From an uncultured Eubacterium sp. (GTDB lineage Bacteria; Bacillota; Clostridia; Lachnospirales; Lachnospiraceae), in NCBI GenBank assembly GCA_947573465.1, contig CANPET010000029.1, positions 1-11,852 of the forward strand: a stretch of DNA of 11,852 bases, read 5' to 3'. This document shows positions 10,306 to 11,852 of the stretch, in pieces. The notes below the pieces were generated by a model, which was given only the letters and a program-made list of their open reading frames with translations, did not search any database and had not been told where the DNA came from. Every line of letters starts with the position of its first letter. Positions within the stretch are counted from its first letter, which is position 1. Both the position numbers and the translations under genes were made by a program.

Positions 10306-11852
10306 ATGATAGCAATTAGAGAAAGGAAAGAGAAGATGATAAGAAAAGTAAAAAAAGCAATCGCACAAATTTTGGTTGTTGTGATGTTGGTCACAATACT
10401 GCCGTTATCACAATCGGCAGAAGTGAAAGCAGCTGCACCAAAGGGAATTTTAGGAAATGGTACAAATGGAATTTATATTGATATAAATTCAGCTCCATAT
10501 ACAATGTATCACTATAATAATATTGAATATAGCCCATCTGGTTGTACTTGGTTTGCAGCAGCGAGAGTAGAGCAATTGACTCAAAAAAAATGTATAATTA
10601 AGAAAGCGTTAACATGGTACAATAGTTATTATAAAGATATGGGATTTAAAAGGGGTAAGGAAATAAGAGAAAAGGCTTTAGCATGTTATAAAGGACATGT
10701 TGCTGTGGTAGAGAAGATTAGTGGAAATACAGTCACCATTAGTGAAGGTGGATATGTATCGGCGGGAAGAGATTATGGATATTGTAAGATAAGTACAAAA
10801 TCAATAAATGAAGTATACTACAATAAAAATGATGGCGCTGTACAAGGGTTTGTATATCTTAATGTAAAACAACAAGTGAGTGTGAATGCACCAAGCATTA
10901 CAACAGCTTCTATAGATGGTGGTAAAAGAGTCACAATAGGAAAAACGGGAACAACTACATATTACTCTATTGATGGAGGCGCATATAAGCAATACTCTGC
11001 ACCGTTTAATATTACAGCGGCAGGAACGCATACTATTAGAGCGTACAGTACTCAGAGTGGATATACCCAGAGCTCTGTTGCTTCACAAACAGTGTCTGTT
11101 TCCCGGGCACCTGCACCAACATTATCTAAGACAGAACTATTAGGCAGGACTCAAATCAGATTAACCGATAGCAATTCAGCAGCAAAGATATATTACTCTA
11201 TTAATGGAGGGGCGTTTGCAAAATATAGCAGTATATTTGAGATAAATGAGACCGCGACAATAAAATATTACGCAGTAGTAAGCGGTTGTGCAAATAGTGA
11301 GACACAAACACAGACAGTAACATTAACGCAGCCGGCAGTTCCGACAGTTAGATTAGAAAACAATTCAAACAAAATACCGGTAGGGGATTCAGCAATTTTG
11401 AGTTGGGATTCTATTAGTAATGCAGCAGTTTATATGGTAAATGTAGATAAAGGGGACGGAGTAGGGCATATGTATACTACCTATGGTACTACCTATACAG
11501 TACCATTAGATAGTGAAGGAACATATCATTTTGCTGTTAGTGCAACAAATAATTTTGGAACAAGTGAATATAGTAAAGAGATAACAGTGACTGCTATGCC
11601 AAAAGTGACTGTGCAGTTTCAGGATTATGATGGAACGCCATTGAGTGAAAAGTATAGTGTGAAATACGGTTCTTCCGTTTCAGCGCCAATGGCACCGGAA
11701 CGAGAGGGATATACATTCCAAGGATGGGATAGTAGTTATAAAAATTTAACAGAAGATAAAATTATAAAAGCAACTTATGAACGAAAATCATTTAACGTAA
11801 TATTTTGCGATAAAGATGGGAATAGTATTTCACGCCAGAGGATATATTGGGG
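10306..11852 (+). CDS. Secreted CHAP-domain cell-wall hydrolase with adhesin-like repeats (3' end missing)
   Basis: The frame stays open from 10306 to the window edge (515 codons plus two bases). Residues 1-44 form a signal peptide with a long basic front (MIAIRERKEKMIRKVKKA), a hydrophobic core (ILVVVMLVTILPL) and cleavage near VKA. Residues about 50-190 form a CHAP domain, a cysteine amidase/endopeptidase acting on peptidoglycan: catalytic C80 in SGCTWFAAAR, H131 in GHVAVVE and E147 in TISEGG. Two chitobiase-C-like repeats follow (about 195-265 and 268-340; YYSIDGGAYKQYSAPF and YYSINGGAFAKYSSIF). An Fn3-like domain spans about 343-430, then an InlB B-repeat at 433-492 (EREGYTFQGWD) and the start of another. 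AGGAGG lies 4 nt before the ATG; M11 is an alternative start with AAAGGA. It probably shares an operon with the small basic protein. Confidence 0.88.
   Translation, partial: MIAIRERKEKMIRKVKKAIAQILVVVMLVTILPLSQSAEVKAAAPKGILGNGTNGIYIDINSAPYTMYHYNNIEYSPSGCTWFAAARVEQLTQKKCIIKKALTWYNSYYKDMGFKRGKEIREKALACYKGHVAVVEKISGNTVTISEGGYVSAGRDYGYCKISTKSINEVYYNKNDGAVQGFVYLNVKQQVSVNAPSITTASIDGGKRVTIGKTGTTTYYSIDGGAYKQYSAPFNITAAGTHTIRAYSTQSGYTQSSVASQTVSVSRAPAPTLSKTELLGRTQIRLTDSNSAAKIYYSINGGAFAKYSSIFEINETATIKYYAVVSGCANSETQTQTVTLTQPAVPTVRLENNSNKIPVGDSAILSWDSISNAAVYMVNVDKGDGVGHMYTTYGTTYTVPLDSEGTYHFAVSATNNFGTSEYSKEITVTAMPKVTVQFQDYDGTPLSEKYSVKYGSSVSAPMAPEREGYTFQGWDSSYKNLTEDKIIKATYERKSFNVIFCDKDGNSISRQRIYW

Overview
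The window reads as chromosome of a low-GC Gram-positive anaerobe of the class Clostridia, most likely a Lachnospiraceae gut bacterium. This rests on the ribosomal protein sequences, strong AGGAGG-type ribosome binding sites, sigma-A promoters, T-rich intrinsic terminators, RNA leaders typical of Firmicutes, and a secreted protein built from CHAP, chitobiase-C-like and InlB B-repeat modules. All genes lie on the + strand. Species cannot be fixed from the sequence alone.

Left part (1-2582): the C-terminal three quarters of a RecD2 helicase runs in from the left edge, followed by a ComF-family phosphoribosyltransferase-like protein. Immediately after the comF stop codon is a 228-bp structured repeat element (2582-2809). 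It has two near-identical units whose central hairpins differ in sequence but both still pair, then a long AT-rich hairpin, then an inverted copy of the element's first 12 bases.

Central housekeeping block (2829-6566): a sigma-A promoter drives rpmG-secE-nusG-rplK-rplA. Near-identical L1-type hairpins sit just upstream of both rplK and rplA, suggesting autogenous control by L1. A second promoter, an L10(L12)4 leader and an attenuating terminator precede rplJ-rplL, which ends in an intrinsic terminator. rpoB does not follow within the window. Instead comes a second structured repeat region (6562-6737), possibly related to the first but in the opposite orientation.

Right part (6787-11852): a single-aptamer glycine riboswitch abuts the ribosome binding site of an alanine/glycine:cation symporter, so the riboswitch probably controls its translation. 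Next is a HigBA/RelE-like toxin-antitoxin pair behind two promoters. Then comes a SinR-sized XRE repressor and, behind a promoter covered by four operator half-sites spaced exactly 10 bp apart, a probable two-gene operon encoding a small lysine-rich secreted protein and a large secreted CHAP-domain protein that runs off the right edge. Matching half-sites at 20-bp spacing upstream of the repressor suggest that it controls both itself and the secreted operon. That regulator/secreted-protein module and the covarying repeat elements are the least explained parts of the window.
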